This document shows, in pieces, positions 8,832 to 18,350 of a stretch of DNA of 64,000 bases; position 1 is the stretch's first letter, and each line of letters begins with the position of its first letter. A model generated the notes under the pieces. The model worked only from the letters and a program-made list of their open reading frames with translations, made no database searches and had not been told where the DNA came from. Source of the DNA: Bacteroidales bacterium (GTDB lineage Bacteria; Bacteroidota; Bacteroidia; Bacteroidales; FEN-979); assembly GCA_023229525.1 (NCBI GenBank), contig JALNZC010000007.1, positions 1 through 64,000 of the forward strand, in the 5' to 3' direction. The translations under genes and the position numbers were made by a program.

Positions 8832-9022
8832 TCATTTTATGACTCACCCGTTCTATCTCAACAACCCCTATTTTTAATATTCAGATTTTCCAGCAGATAA
8901 AAATGTGTTGTTATGTTCAACTCATTGTCAATTCCCTCGTTGGAATCTAATTTCAATTCCTTTTCAGAAGCTCTCGTTGATGGATCAAGTAGATACATTG
9001 GTCTAACATTTCCTTTCTTTCC

Positions 9023-9049
9023 TGGCAACTCGAAAGCCATAAGTTGCCA
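9023..9049 (-). other. Hairpin just downstream of the candidate variable region
   Basis: TGGCAACT and AGTTGCCA form an 8-bp perfect stem with an 11-base loop, beginning 6 bases after the stop codon of the caspase-FGE gene. No T-run follows on that strand, so it is a poor terminator. DGR target genes are known to need a hairpin just after the variable region, though usually with a shorter loop. Confidence 0.5.
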
Positions 9050-9054
9050 CTGAA

Positions 9055-10899
9055 CTAAGGGACAAGAACCAGCCGAAAGCCTAAATTGCTGAAGCTGTAA
9101 ACGGGAGGGCTGGAGTAGTTGTAGCGATACGAAGCGCGGCAGTCCTGAGCGCCGTTGAGCCAGCTGCCGCCGCGTATCACGCGGCTGGAGCCAGATGAAG
9201 ATCCCTTAGGATTAGTTTGAGAATTGGATGAATAACCCCCATACCAATCGCTGCACCATTCCGATACGTTTCCGCTCATGTCATAAATCCCTAATTCATT
9301 GGCCTGTTTTTACCCCACTACATGTGTCTTTGAGCCGCTGTTGCCATCATACCATGCAATGGCATCGATATCATCATTTCCTGAATATTTATATCCACGG
9401 CTTTGCTTGCCGCCCCGGGCGGTATATTCTCTTTCAGCCTCAGTGGGCAAACGGTAATTACTGCCAGTTTTTGCATTGATCCTTTGTAGGAATTCCTGAA
9501 TATCATTCCAGCTTACCTGCTCAACCGGTCAATTATTACATCCTGTGAATTTCGATGGATTTGATCCCATCACATTCTGCCATTGTTTCTGGGTTACTTC
9601 ATATTTCCCGATGTAAAAGTTGTTTAAGGTGACCGTGTGCACAGGTTTTTCGTAGTCGGAACAATCGCTGCGCTGTTCATTCGTACAACCCATAATAAAG
9701 GTTCCGCCTTCAACAAAGACCATTTCTATCTGATCTTTCCCGGCCTTTTTCCTGACATCAATTTTAGAAATAGTATTTGAATTTACAGTGACCAGACTTT
9801 CCCAACTTTCATCACCGGTGATTGTCAAGGTATGATTGCCAACAGCAAGATCCTTTAAAGTGTAACGACTGTTTGCATTAACCGTTCGAACCAACTCGCC
9901 ATCGATGGACAGGGACCCTGAAATTTCTGTTGAGAGTTCGATCATCCCGGGAATTTGGGCTTCCTCGATTACAATCTGTTTTTTAGTCGGAGGAGGAGGA
10001 ACTTCTGCCTGTACGACTTGATTTCCAGGCTGTGTTGAAGTGCCCAACACAAATACAAAGTCGCCTTTATCCAGATTGGGATTTCTTATTTTTCCATACT
10101 GCGGATGTTGAGAACCATAGGAATAATTAACCACCGTGGATTGCAGAAAATCACCCAGTTCTGTCCCGGTAAGAAAACCATCTTTGTTTGCATCTGCTTC
10201 TCCGTTCAAGGCACGTATAAACTGACTCTGGAAGATGCTTTTGTCAGGAACCGTCTCTTCTGCGCTACCACTGGTAATGAACTGCCGCACCGGTTGAGTG
10301 GTTTTATAGCTTATAATCTCAGGGATGGCACGGCTGGTTGAGAAGATTGATCCGGAGAAACATGCATCGAACAGGAACAATGCATGTTTTGATTTGATCT
10401 GCTTGGCATAAATCTCAATCTGACCCATAGGCATTGCCTTTGCCTGAAAGTTCATAGGGTCGGTAAGCGGATTAGGCGTATCCATGGGGCATATGTACCC
10501 GATATCTTCACCATAAGGCATCTTCTCGGTATATCCATGGCCGGCAAAATAGATCAATAAACGGTTGTCGGCAGCCTGACCATACTGCGAAATAAAGTTG
10601 TTAAATGCCCGCTGCAGGCCTGCTGCGTCAGGATTCATGACTTTAATTACATCAAAGCCGTTACTTTCAAGGGCTGCTTGTACTTTGTTGATGTCGCCGA
10701 CGACTCCTGGTAATGCCGGAAGTCCCATAGTATAGGCGCTCACTCCAATCAGCAGGGCATGACTTTGTTTGTAAAGAACAGTAACCTTGCCATCAACCGT
10801 AAGTTCCACCGGCTTCATTCCACGTTGCTGGGCTGAAACCAATGGAAACTGAGCAATGAATATTGAACAAAATAGAAAGAAAAGGAAATTTACTTTCAT
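9055..10899 (-). pseudogene. Secreted caspase-PEGA-FGE protein broken by two in-frame stops
   Basis: One reading frame runs from ATG 10899 to TAG at 9057, about 614 codons, interrupted by TGA at 9531-9529 and TAA at 9312-9310. Order: signal peptide (ending VSAQQ); peptidase C14 caspase domain with YFAGHGY (catalytic His) and LFDACFSGS (catalytic Cys); a PEGA-like domain (GSLSIDGELV to ISKIDV); then a formylglycine-generating-enzyme/C-lectin domain (MVFVEGGTFIMGC, IGKYEVTQKQW, PVEQVSWNDIQEF, MSGNVSEWCSDW, RGGSW, GFRLVLVP). Both stops fall where relatives have sense codons, probably TGC or TGT and CAA or AAA. The caspase half could still be made from 9529-10899. By family knowledge it would be a periplasmic protease with a ligand-binding C-lectin module. 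The C-terminal 40 residues look like a DGR variable region. Confidence 0.85.
9070..9195 (-). other. Candidate DGR variable region 1 (FGE/C-lectin type)
   Basis: In coding direction this segment runs from the RVIRGGSW block to NLGFRL. At the ligand-facing positions most codons are NNC (CTC, AAC, GAC, TAC, AAC, TAC, TCC, AGC, TAC, AGC, TTC, AGC). That is the pattern left when AAC template codons are mutated at their two adenines. The segment is also much more GC-rich than the rest of the gene. DGR target proteins are known to use this FGE/C-lectin fold with variation in the last part of the protein. No template repeat was found in this window. Confidence 0.6.
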
Positions 10900-11276
10900 G
10901 AATTATTTTTTAAACCTGCCACAAAAATAGCAATTAAAAAATTGATTATGCACAATCACTTACTACCACATAGCTTGGAGCACTCACGATTCTATTTATG
11001 ACTGCTACTAAAAAGATATTTCAGTCTGTGAAATGCAACGACAGCTTGTGTATAAAAGATATAAAACGAGTGGTCCCTGATGCACCGGATCAGAGCCTTA
11101 ATGGGTAAAAGGACGATTTATATAGCCTGACCGGAATGATTGAGTTTGATAAAGGTGGAAAGCATTGATTTAGACTGATAAATGTTATCAGTGTAAACGC
11201 CTATCTGAAATTACAGGCAGGCGTTTTCTTTCTTGTCAACTTAGATATACTTTATAATTGACAAAGTTATTGTCAA
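10900..11276. other. Gene-free stretch with one hairpin
   Basis: No coding sequence recognised. AAACGCCT at 11195-11202 pairs with AGGCGTTT at 11219-11226, and the inner bases extend the pairing partly. TTTTCTTTCTT follows on the plus strand, so it may be a plus-strand terminator of a lost gene or the end signal of the convergent secreted-protein gene. Confidence 0.4.
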
Positions 11277-13076
11277 TTATTTCCTCTTGGTAGTATTTGT
11301 TGGTGTTTGAGTGTTTTGTTTAACAGGTTGTGTGACCTGTTGGTTTTCTTGCTGTCTTGGAGCAGGAGCAGGATTTTGTCTGACTGGTTGGGTAACCTGT
11401 TTGCTTTCCTGTTGTCTCGGAGCAGGGGTAGGGATTTGTTGCTGTGATTGTCGAACAGGTTGCGGTTGTTTTTCTTCCCATGTATTTTGATGATATTGCT
11501 GGGCATCCCTTACCTGATTAACTTTTTCAGTTTGATTTTTTGGATTGGCATTGCTCGGCTGTGGGGTTGGAGTTTCTTGTGGTTGTTGCCTAATAATATT
11601 GTCATTTTGAATATTACCATTACGTTGTTGAATATTTTGTTCAGGCTGCTTATTAATAATTTGTTCATTTGTTGGGGCTTTAAAGCGGACAGGTACTGTA
11701 ACTGCTGGTTTCTTAACAGGTTCAGGTATTTTTTCCTGAACAGGTTTTGTTCTAGAATCTGTTTGCACTACTTGTCTATTAGAAACATCCTCAGATAATA
11801 AAGGATATTTCCTTTGTTGCTTTTGTATATATTCAGTTTGTTCCATCGATTTTCTTGGATTTTTGATATTATATTTCTGCCTATCTATCTCCATCTTACC
11901 ATATTCTTTAAACCGTTGAACTCTGTTAGGATTATCATTGTCCCAATCTTCAGTAACTAAATCCTTGTTTCTGACACGCCAGAGGTTCACGCCATGACTT
12001 ATGCTGTTATTATTCATTGATTCACGGTGTCTATTATAGTAATTATAATAATGATTGGATAATTCAGCATATTGAGAACAATGTTTTGGATAATAAAAGT
12101 ACCAATCCATAAAATATGAAGATGGTAGTCCAAAAAAAACAATTTGTCCGCCGGGACCGTAATAAAATCCCCAATCATACCAGTATGGATAAGGGTTCCA
12201 GTAATCGTAAGGGTACCATGAAGGATAGCCAAACCACCAATTATATGGATTAGTATTGTAATTTGTGACATCCTGAGTTAGGGGGGCATTATAATCCTCT
12301 GGTTGATAACCATTTTCCTGAGCATATTCCTTCGCTGCCTGAGTATATTCTTTCTGTGCTTGGGGATTTTCACTCATACTTTGTTTCCAGTCATTGGCTT
12401 CCTGTGCGTTTTTTTGAGTTAAAACAAGGTTTAAAGAATCTGTCTTATGTAAAACTCTTTCAGGATTCTTTTTATAATAATCTCCGACAACTACTGTATA
12501 TTGCATGTGATCAAAAAGTATATCCAGAACTTCAGGCATTTTTATCATTTCCCTAAAAGTTTTGATAACTTCTGGGGTGTAATCACTCAGCAAAAGTTCA
12601 AAATCGGAATTGTAGTTTTGATTCATTTTATCAAGCTGAACAAGCAGTTCATAATGATTTTTTTCTTCTTCTGAAGCGGTTTTATGTATTTCTTCGGGAT
12701 AATTAACTAAAATATTATTGATTTCATCTTCTGCTTTTTTATGGTCAGCGGCAAGATCAGAAATTAAACCATCATAACGAGTCAGGTTCCAAATTTTCTC
12801 CTGCTCTTCCTTACTGAAAGATGAAATTAGTTTCTCGAATGCATCCTGTGAATTCTTTTGCATTGCAGTCAATTTTGCAATAACTTCAGGGTATTCAGTA
12901 GCTTCAAATATTATTTTTCTTGTTTCTGTTGGATACATTGCAATTGCATACACGGCTTCCTGATTTTCCTTAATGACCTGCTTGAGTAAACTCCTACCGT
13001 CATCCTGTGCTGCACATTTTATCCCGGCAACAAATATTACCAAGGTTAACACTATTCCATAACAAATCTTTTTCAT
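11277..13076 (-). CDS. Secreted protein with aromatic-rich core and Gln/Pro repeat tail, function unknown
   Basis: A 599-residue protein I do not recognise. It has a signal peptide (MKKICYGIVLTLVIFVAGIKCAAQ), then a helical, charged part (residues about 30-260) with repeated YPE motifs. The centre (about 265-360) is extremely rich in Tyr and Trp (WWFGYPSWYPYDYWNPYPYWYDWGF in parts). A hydrophilic tail follows. The last about 100 residues contain imperfect repeats of the type PAPRQQE-x-QVTQPV-x-QN with high Gln and Pro. A low-complexity Gln/Pro tail suggests a cell-surface or peptidoglycan-spanning position, but that is inference. It lies upstream of the caspase-FGE gene on the same strand, with 377 bp between. 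Confidence 0.75.
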   Translation of the reverse strand: MKKICYGIVLTLVIFVAGIKCAAQDDGRSLLKQVIKENQEAVYAIAMYPTETRKIIFEATEYPEVIAKLTAMQKNSQDAFEKLISSFSKEEQEKIWNLTRYDGLISDLAADHKKAEDEINNILVNYPEEIHKTASEEEKNHYELLVQLDKMNQNYNSDFELLLSDYTPEVIKTFREMIKMPEVLDILFDHMQYTVVVGDYYKKNPERVLHKTDSLNLVLTQKNAQEANDWKQSMSENPQAQKEYTQAAKEYAQENGYQPEDYNAPLTQDVTNYNTNPYNWWFGYPSWYPYDYWNPYPYWYDWGFYYGPGGQIVFFGLPSSYFMDWYFYYPKHCSQYAELSNHYYNYYNRHRESMNNNSISHGVNLWRVRNKDLVTEDWDNDNPNRVQRFKEYGKMEIDRQKYNIKNPRKSMEQTEYIQKQQRKYPLLSEDVSNRQVVQTDSRTKPVQEKIPEPVKKPAVTVPVRFKAPTNEQIINKQPEQNIQQRNGNIQNDNIIRQQPQETPTPQPSNANPKNQTEKVNQVRDAQQYHQNTWEEKQPQPVRQSQQQIPTPAPRQQESKQVTQPVRQNPAPAPRQQENQQVTQPVKQNTQTPTNTTKRK

Positions 13077-13650
13077 ATCTGTGATTTCTTATCATTATTA
13101 TCATGAAATTCAAACCCAAAAACTCTCTTTTTGTTGTATTAATAAATTCTGTTAATCTATCATTAACAATAATATACCCCGTTGAAGTCGTAATTTCACC
13201 ATGATATTTCAATTTATGTATTAGGATTTCATCTGCAAGTTACGGGAAAAATAAATTATATTGAACCGTATTGTGAACTCGCTCATTTGGTTAAAATGAG
13301 AAGGATGATGAAATAATTTCTGAAAAAAGACAGGTTAATCAGAGTGTAAAAATGGGGATTGTTGATGAGCCCAAAAACCCTCTAAGTCAGTCGTTTTCTA
13401 TCAATAATTTTTCAATAACATAAAAATTAAGCTTATCTTGTGCAAATTAGAGCATGGATTGATATTCTGTAATAAAACGGCACCTATGAAAAAAGAGTGC
13501 TGTTACTACCAACAAAGGTAAAACAGAACTAAGGAAAGAAAACGGGAGCTTGATACGGACTATATGATGCTAATTTTGGCAGGCAAAGTAAAGAAAAGAT
13601 CTCCTCTGGCAAATACCATTAATGAAATAATTAACCTAACATCAAATACC
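13077..13650. other. Gene-free divergent intergenic stretch
   Basis: AT-rich region between two divergently transcribed secreted-protein genes. I see no RNA gene or repeat. Both promoters must lie here, but no clear TAnnTTTG box stood out. Confidence 0.4.
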
Positions 13651-14313
13651 ATGAAAAAAATTTCATTCTTTTTATTATTCATCGGGGTAATTTCTACTCT
13701 GCAATTTTGCAAAAAAGATACCACTACTGAAGAAAGTAAGCCTTATGGAATGTTTCACTATTCAATTAAATCAAATGGATGGGTGACCTTCACAAATAAT
13801 TCTACAAATGCAACTTCTTTTTTGTGGAATTTTGGTGATTCTACCACTTCAACCTCCTCTGCAATAACCTTTGACCATCAATATCAAAATGCTGGGGTTT
13901 ACAAAGCAGTGCTTAATGCTTATGGGAATGGACAAGTTGCCAGTGCTTGGGCACAGATAAATATTACATCTGAGGCTGCATCTGTAATATTTTATACTTA
14001 CCATAAATTTTGGTCATCAAATAGCATTTACGTGAATATTGGAACCGATACGATGATGATGCTTGGTTATCAAAGTCCGGGCTCTTTACCACCAGATTGT
14101 GGAAGTTTTGGCTTCCCGAACTTTCACAAACCATCCGGAACCTATACCTATGAAGCCCGGTTTACCTATAATGATTACCTCAATAACTGGTATTTCTATA
14201 CTACCGACACGGTGACTTTCAAAACGGGATGTACAAAGGTGAATCTAATTAAATGGGATAGCAGCCTTGTAAAAACAACAAAAAATATCCAGTATCAGAA
14301 AGGAAGTTGGTAG
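13651..14313 (+). CDS. PKD-domain secreted protein (probable lipoprotein)
   Basis: I place the start at ATG 13651, which gives a signal peptide directly (MKKISFFLLFIGVISTLQFC); an in-frame ATG at 13564 would bury it. The 220-residue product has a PKD domain: FTNNSTNATSFLWNFGDST, then HQYQNAGVYKAVLNAYG (residues about 48-100). A beta-rich C-terminal part without known motifs follows (about 115-220). The Cys in LQFCKKD may be lipidated, but the lipobox is not canonical. PKD domains are common adhesion or spacer modules on Bacteroidetes surface proteins. No partner gene is evident. Confidence 0.8.
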   Translation: MKKISFFLLFIGVISTLQFCKKDTTTEESKPYGMFHYSIKSNGWVTFTNNSTNATSFLWNFGDSTTSTSSAITFDHQYQNAGVYKAVLNAYGNGQVASAWAQINITSEAASVIFYTYHKFWSSNSIYVNIGTDTMMMLGYQSPGSLPPDCGSFGFPNFHKPSGTYTYEARFTYNDYLNNWYFYTTDTVTFKTGCTKVNLIKWDSSLVKTTKNIQYQKGSW

Positions 14314-14539
14314 ACAAGGTAGACAAAGATCCGATGAAGTAAGAAGGAATGAGGATGGAATTAATTGAACCAAAACGAGGCAAAAATGAAGTCCTGAAAT
14401 CATTTAAAAAACGGAGCGGATTCTGAAAAGCTTTACGATTAGGAAGAAATATAAAACAAGGGTATCATGAAAATTATTATGAGATCACTACTGTCTCGTT
14501 AAAAGAGACTGAGTGACATTTTACACTCATTTTCAAATT

Positions 14540-15094
14540 CTATGATTTTAAATCAAGTGAAAATTTTTCAGGATATTTTCCTGTAACATCTTTATACATT
14601 GTATTTATTTGATGCATTACAGTATCAATATCAGCAGGATTATCTATTACGCCTTTTATTCCAATTTCTTTCTTTTGGTAATCAATATAACCAACAACAA
14701 TAGGAACTTTCGCTTTCCATGCCATATAATAAAAGCCCTTATTCCATTGTGTTACCTTAGCCCTAGTTCCTTCAGGCGAAAGAATAATATGCAACGACTG
14801 AGCTTCTTCAAACATTTTGACTACCTGATAAATCACATTGTTCCCTTTTACACTACGAATAGGAATAGATCCATATAATTTCATTACAAAATTCAATGGG
14901 AAAAAGAAAAGTTCTTTTTTTGATAAAAATGTATGCTTAATACCAAACTCATTTAAACCTATCTTACCGTATAAAGCATCATAATAACTGGTATGAGGGG
15001 CAAATATAATGATGCTCTTTTTGACATCAGGAAATTCTCCTTTTATTTTCCAACCTAAAACACTTGTAAGGATATATTTGGAAATAGTTTTCAT
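14540..15094 (-). CDS. PlsC-like acyltransferase
   Basis: A glycerophosphate-acyltransferase-fold protein. It has the HX4D catalytic motif in APHTSYYDA, the substrate-binding block with SIPIRSVKG, and SPEGTRAK, the EGTR motif. The usual GxWK-type start suggests ATG 15094 (MKTISKYILTSVLGWKIKG), giving 184 residues; the longer open frame to 15175 has no homology to the family start. Members like this in Bacteroidetes acylate lysophosphatidate or related lipids at the inner membrane. It is a stand-alone gene, convergent with no neighbour. Confidence 0.85.
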   Translation of the reverse strand: MKTISKYILTSVLGWKIKGEFPDVKKSIIIFAPHTSYYDALYGKIGLNEFGIKHTFLSKKELFFFPLNFVMKLYGSIPIRSVKGNNVIYQVVKMFEEAQSLHIILSPEGTRAKVTQWNKGFYYMAWKAKVPIVVGYIDYQKKEIGIKGVIDNPADIDTVMHQINTMYKDVTGKYPEKFSLDLKS

Positions 15095-15391
15095 TTGTAC
15101 AGGACTACAATCATCTTGCAAGATACAAAGAAAGAAGTCAAATTCCGAACCAGAAATCAGTGAATAAGAATACAATTCTCCTGCGTTTAATTTCCTGATA
15201 AGTTTGACTATAACCCCAGAATCACTTTCGTTCTGCTCGAATCGTTGTTTACAAGTAGGTAGTATGGTGGATTGCCAAAGAGTATAAATACAATAAAAAC
15301 AGATCGTTATTCAAAACTAATTCTTCCAAATGATAAAAATTATCCGTATCTTGGACAAATACCATAGATTCTATAATGAAATAAATGAAAA

Positions 15392-15649
15392 ATGAAAAAA
15401 ACCACTCTTGAATACAGGATGATGCAGGAGCATAATCGTTTTAAGGTCCCGAATTCAAAATTACTAACGGGGTCACTCATAGGTAAATATCCTGTAATCC
15501 TTGATGGTGGTAAAACGACAATATATATTTCAGATCAAAGTAAAGAGTCTGAAACAAGAGAAAAGTATGAATTACGTAAGGATAACAGGCTTAATGTCTT
15601 TGTTAAAAAACAAAAGGTCACAAGGGATAAACATACTTGTCAACGTTGA
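15392..15649 (+). CDS. Small hypothetical protein
   Basis: An open frame of 85 codons starting with ATG 15392 in an A-rich context. The product is basic and hydrophilic (MKKTTLEYRMMQEHNRFKV to VTRDKHTCQR), with a middle section of beta-like pattern (IGKYPVILDGGKTTIYISD). I recognise no family. Its last 32 bases overlap the 3' end of the convergent radical SAM gene, which weakens the case for a real gene. Confidence 0.4.
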   Translation: MKKTTLEYRMMQEHNRFKVPNSKLLTGSLIGKYPVILDGGKTTIYISDQSKESETREKYELRKDNRLNVFVKKQKVTRDKHTCQR

Positions 15650-16973
15650 AGTCAACCGGATTGTCGGGATCGTTTTGATACACCTGTGAAAACATAGAAG
15701 GATTATTCCTTTTCTGATACCCTTTGTTTAAGGTCAAATATAGTATTGCTTCCCAAAAACCGATTTTAATATTAGGATACGAACGTTTAAGGATCGATAT
15801 GTTGGAATAGAAGTGCCATTTTATTTTGTCATATCCATCCAGTAATTCTTCGGGAGAGATGCTTTCAGGCCTTATAATTACTTTGGACGCATCGAATCTG
15901 TTCCAGTCATCAGTAAGGATACGTCCTTGTGAACGTAATTTATTGAAAACAGGTGTCCCCGGATAGGGTGTCATAACACATGCCTGAAAGAAAGCGGCTT
16001 TTGAAAGCGTAAGAAATTCATGTGCTACATCAAACACTTCGGGAGTGTCGGAATCAAGCCCAAAGATGAGTGATGCCATGGTCATGATACCATTGTCCTG
16101 AAGTTTTTTAACAGCCAGAATATTTTCGTCTACGGTTTTTAACGTTTTACGATATTGATTGATGCCGGATTCTGACATGGATTCGAATCCGATCAGCAAC
16201 GCTCTGCATCCCGATTTATAAGCAAGTTTGATGAGTTCGGTGTCGCTGGCAACCTGAATGGAAGCCTGACCCACCCATATCTTCTTATGGGGAATCATTT
16301 CCATGAACAACTCCTTCGCATAACGTTTATCACCCGTGATGTTGTCGTCAAGGAGAAAAAGGTTATTTTCTTTACATGATTCAATGTCGGAAATGATATC
16401 GCGGATAGGTTTGTGCCTTTGGCGGGTTCCAAAAAACCTTGATACAGTGCAAAAATCGCAATTGTACGGACAGCCACGGGTGGTTTCGATAGGTGCAATC
16501 GAAAATTTACCCGAAGAACACTTAATCAAGTCCCTTCTGGGCATAATATGACTTTGTAAATCAGGTAATTTGTCAAGTTTATAGAATAATTTCAAACGAT
16601 TGTGTTTGATATCATCCAACACAATATCCCAAAGTCCCTCTGCTTCGCCTATTACTACCGAGTTACCAAACCGGATGGCTTCATCCGGCATCGCTGTGGC
16701 GTGGATTCCTCCAAATACGACAGCTTTACCCCGCTTTTTAAATTCATTGGCAATCTGGTAACCCCTAATACAGGTTTGACTCATAATAGAAATGCCGATG
16801 ACATCGTAATCACCATCAAAATTGACGATCTCACCATAGACTTCTTCTACAATTTGTATTTCGTGTTCAGCAGGAGTAAGTGCAGCAATCAGGGAAAGGG
16901 TGAGCTGGGGGATATCCATTGAACTAGGACGCTGTTCCTGAACCAAGCAAGGTGCTATAAGTAAAATCTTCAT
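15618..16973 (-). CDS. B12-binding-domain radical SAM protein
   Basis: The 451-residue protein has an N-terminal cobalamin-binding-like Rossmann domain (MKILLIAPCLVQEQRPSSMD, DVIGISIMSQT, VVFGGIHATAMPDEA, residues 1-140). A radical SAM TIM barrel follows with TTRGCPYNCDFCTV, the CxxxCxxC that binds the 4Fe-4S cluster, near residue 170. Then come LLIGFESMSESGINQYRK and ACVMTPYPGTP. The family methylates or otherwise modifies unactivated carbons, for example in hopanoid, cofactor or natural-product pathways. It resembles the group annotated as radical SAM of the DUF4070/HpnR-like type. The substrate is unknown, and the neighbours do not define a pathway. Confidence 0.88.
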   Translation of the reverse strand: MKILLIAPCLVQEQRPSSMDIPQLTLSLIAALTPAEHEIQIVEEVYGEIVNFDGDYDVIGISIMSQTCIRGYQIANEFKKRGKAVVFGGIHATAMPDEAIRFGNSVVIGEAEGLWDIVLDDIKHNRLKLFYKLDKLPDLQSHIMPRRDLIKCSSGKFSIAPIETTRGCPYNCDFCTVSRFFGTRQRHKPIRDIISDIESCKENNLFLLDDNITGDKRYAKELFMEMIPHKKIWVGQASIQVASDTELIKLAYKSGCRALLIGFESMSESGINQYRKTLKTVDENILAVKKLQDNGIMTMASLIFGLDSDTPEVFDVAHEFLTLSKAAFFQACVMTPYPGTPVFNKLRSQGRILTDDWNRFDASKVIIRPESISPEELLDGYDKIKWHFYSNISILKRSYPNIKIGFWEAILYLTLNKGYQKRNNPSMFSQVYQNDPDNPVDFNVDKYVYPL

Positions 16974-17237
16974 TCAAATAATCTTTTAACATGGCTATAG
17001 CATAAGCCATTAATAAATCGCAAAGAATAAGAAATATCGCTGGATTGGTAGTTTAATGAGAGTAAGATATCCTCTGTAACCTTTATTGATTGAGTCGTGT
17101 GATGCTTTTTGATATGACAAAATTAACAAATTCCTTAGAAACAAGTAAACCAGTCAGTATCAGGATCAGAATAAAACCACAGCTAATCGCATGAATTTCA
17201 TATCTTGATGCCAGTTTAAATCACAAAATTTTAATTG

Positions 17238-18350
17238 ATGTTCCATCTTTATATCACGCTGGCCTACATCATCCCTAATGTTTATGTTTTTTTCCGGATA
17301 AAGAATCTCTTCATCACCAAAAGATACAGACGCTGGTATATTTTAGTTTATCTGTTAACGGCTACTATTTATCCTTTTACTGAAAGATTCTCTCATGGGG
17401 AAATGAACTTTTTTATTAGTGTACTTTCCAACATATCGGGCTACATCTTGCCATTCTTTCTATATCTGTTCCTTTCCATACTTCTGTTCGACCTGCTTCT
17501 ATTAGTTAATTTCCTGTTCAAAATAGTTCCTTCCGAAACAAGGAAAAAATTTTCATTCAGGTTTTATACACTTTCCACGATAATCATTTTATCAATTGCA
17601 GTTGTGGTAGCAGGTGTCATCAACCTGAATACAATACAAGTATCTGAATACAGCGTAGCGGTTCCGCGGAAACATTCTAATGTTAATCGCTTACGTATTG
17701 CATTCGTAGCCGATTTCCACATACAGCAAAACACAAGACTGGGTTTTGTTCAGCAGTTCGTAAGAAAGGTCAATGCCTTGAAACCCGACCTCATTCTTTA
17801 TGGTGGTGACATGATAGAAGGTGACCGGGAAAATGAGACTACAGAAGCTATTGAATCAGCCATGAGGAACATACATACAAAATATGGAATATTTGGCGTC
17901 ACCGGTAATCATGAATTTTATGGAGGGCAGGAACAAGGAAGCTTTTTCAGAAAGGCTGGAATTACTCTTCTTTGTGATACTATGGTGAGGATTGATAATT
18001 CTTTTTATTTGGCGGGAAGATATGATCAACATTTTAAACAACGCAAACCCTTAAACGAAATTTTAGGAGGTGATTCACTTGATCTTCCGATAATCCTGAT
18101 GGATCATCGTCCGATCAAACTATCAGACGTAAGCCAACCATCGGTTGATGTTCAGTTTTCAGGACATACCCATAACGGACAATTGTTTCCCATCAATCTG
18201 ATCACACGCTGTGTTTATGAACTGAGTTGGGGGTATAAGAAAATCAGAAATACTCATTTTTTTGTAACCAGTGGCTTACGTTTATGGGGGCCCCCGGTTA
18301 AAACCGCAGGAAAATCAGAGATCATGATGGTTGATATCCATTTTGAATGA
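17238..18350 (+). CDS. Membrane-anchored metallophosphoesterase
   Basis: About 370 residues. The first about 140 form four membrane segments. The phosphoesterase domain has all motifs: FVADFHI (D-x-H), LYGGDMIEG (GD), VTGNHEFYGG (GNHE), and SGHTHNGQLFP (GHTH). This resembles YkuE-like and UDP-2,3-diacylglucosamine-hydrolase-like membrane phosphoesterases of Bacteroidetes. The domain probably faces the periplasm or cytoplasm next to the membrane; the substrate is unknown. I choose ATG 17238 over the TTG at 17235. Its stop overlaps the ATG of the following pseudogene by four bases. Confidence 0.9.
   Translation: MFHLYITLAYIIPNVYVFFRIKNLFITKRYRRWYILVYLLTATIYPFTERFSHGEMNFFISVLSNISGYILPFFLYLFLSILLFDLLLLVNFLFKIVPSETRKKFSFRFYTLSTIIILSIAVVVAGVINLNTIQVSEYSVAVPRKHSNVNRLRIAFVADFHIQQNTRLGFVQQFVRKVNALKPDLILYGGDMIEGDRENETTEAIESAMRNIHTKYGIFGVTGNHEFYGGQEQGSFFRKAGITLLCDTMVRIDNSFYLAGRYDQHFKQRKPLNEILGGDSLDLPIILMDHRPIKLSDVSQPSVDVQFSGHTHNGQLFPINLITRCVYELSWGYKKIRNTHFFVTSGLRLWGPPVKTAGKSEIMMVDIHFE

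Noticed and set aside
8858..9040. 60-codon minus-strand frame after the caspase-FGE gene, as a DGR accessory gene
   Set aside because: Too short, no similarity to accessory variability proteins, and it starts inside the hairpin.
11195..11226. Riboswitch-like structure
   Set aside because: A simple stem with a T-rich run; better read as a terminator, with no gene after it to control.
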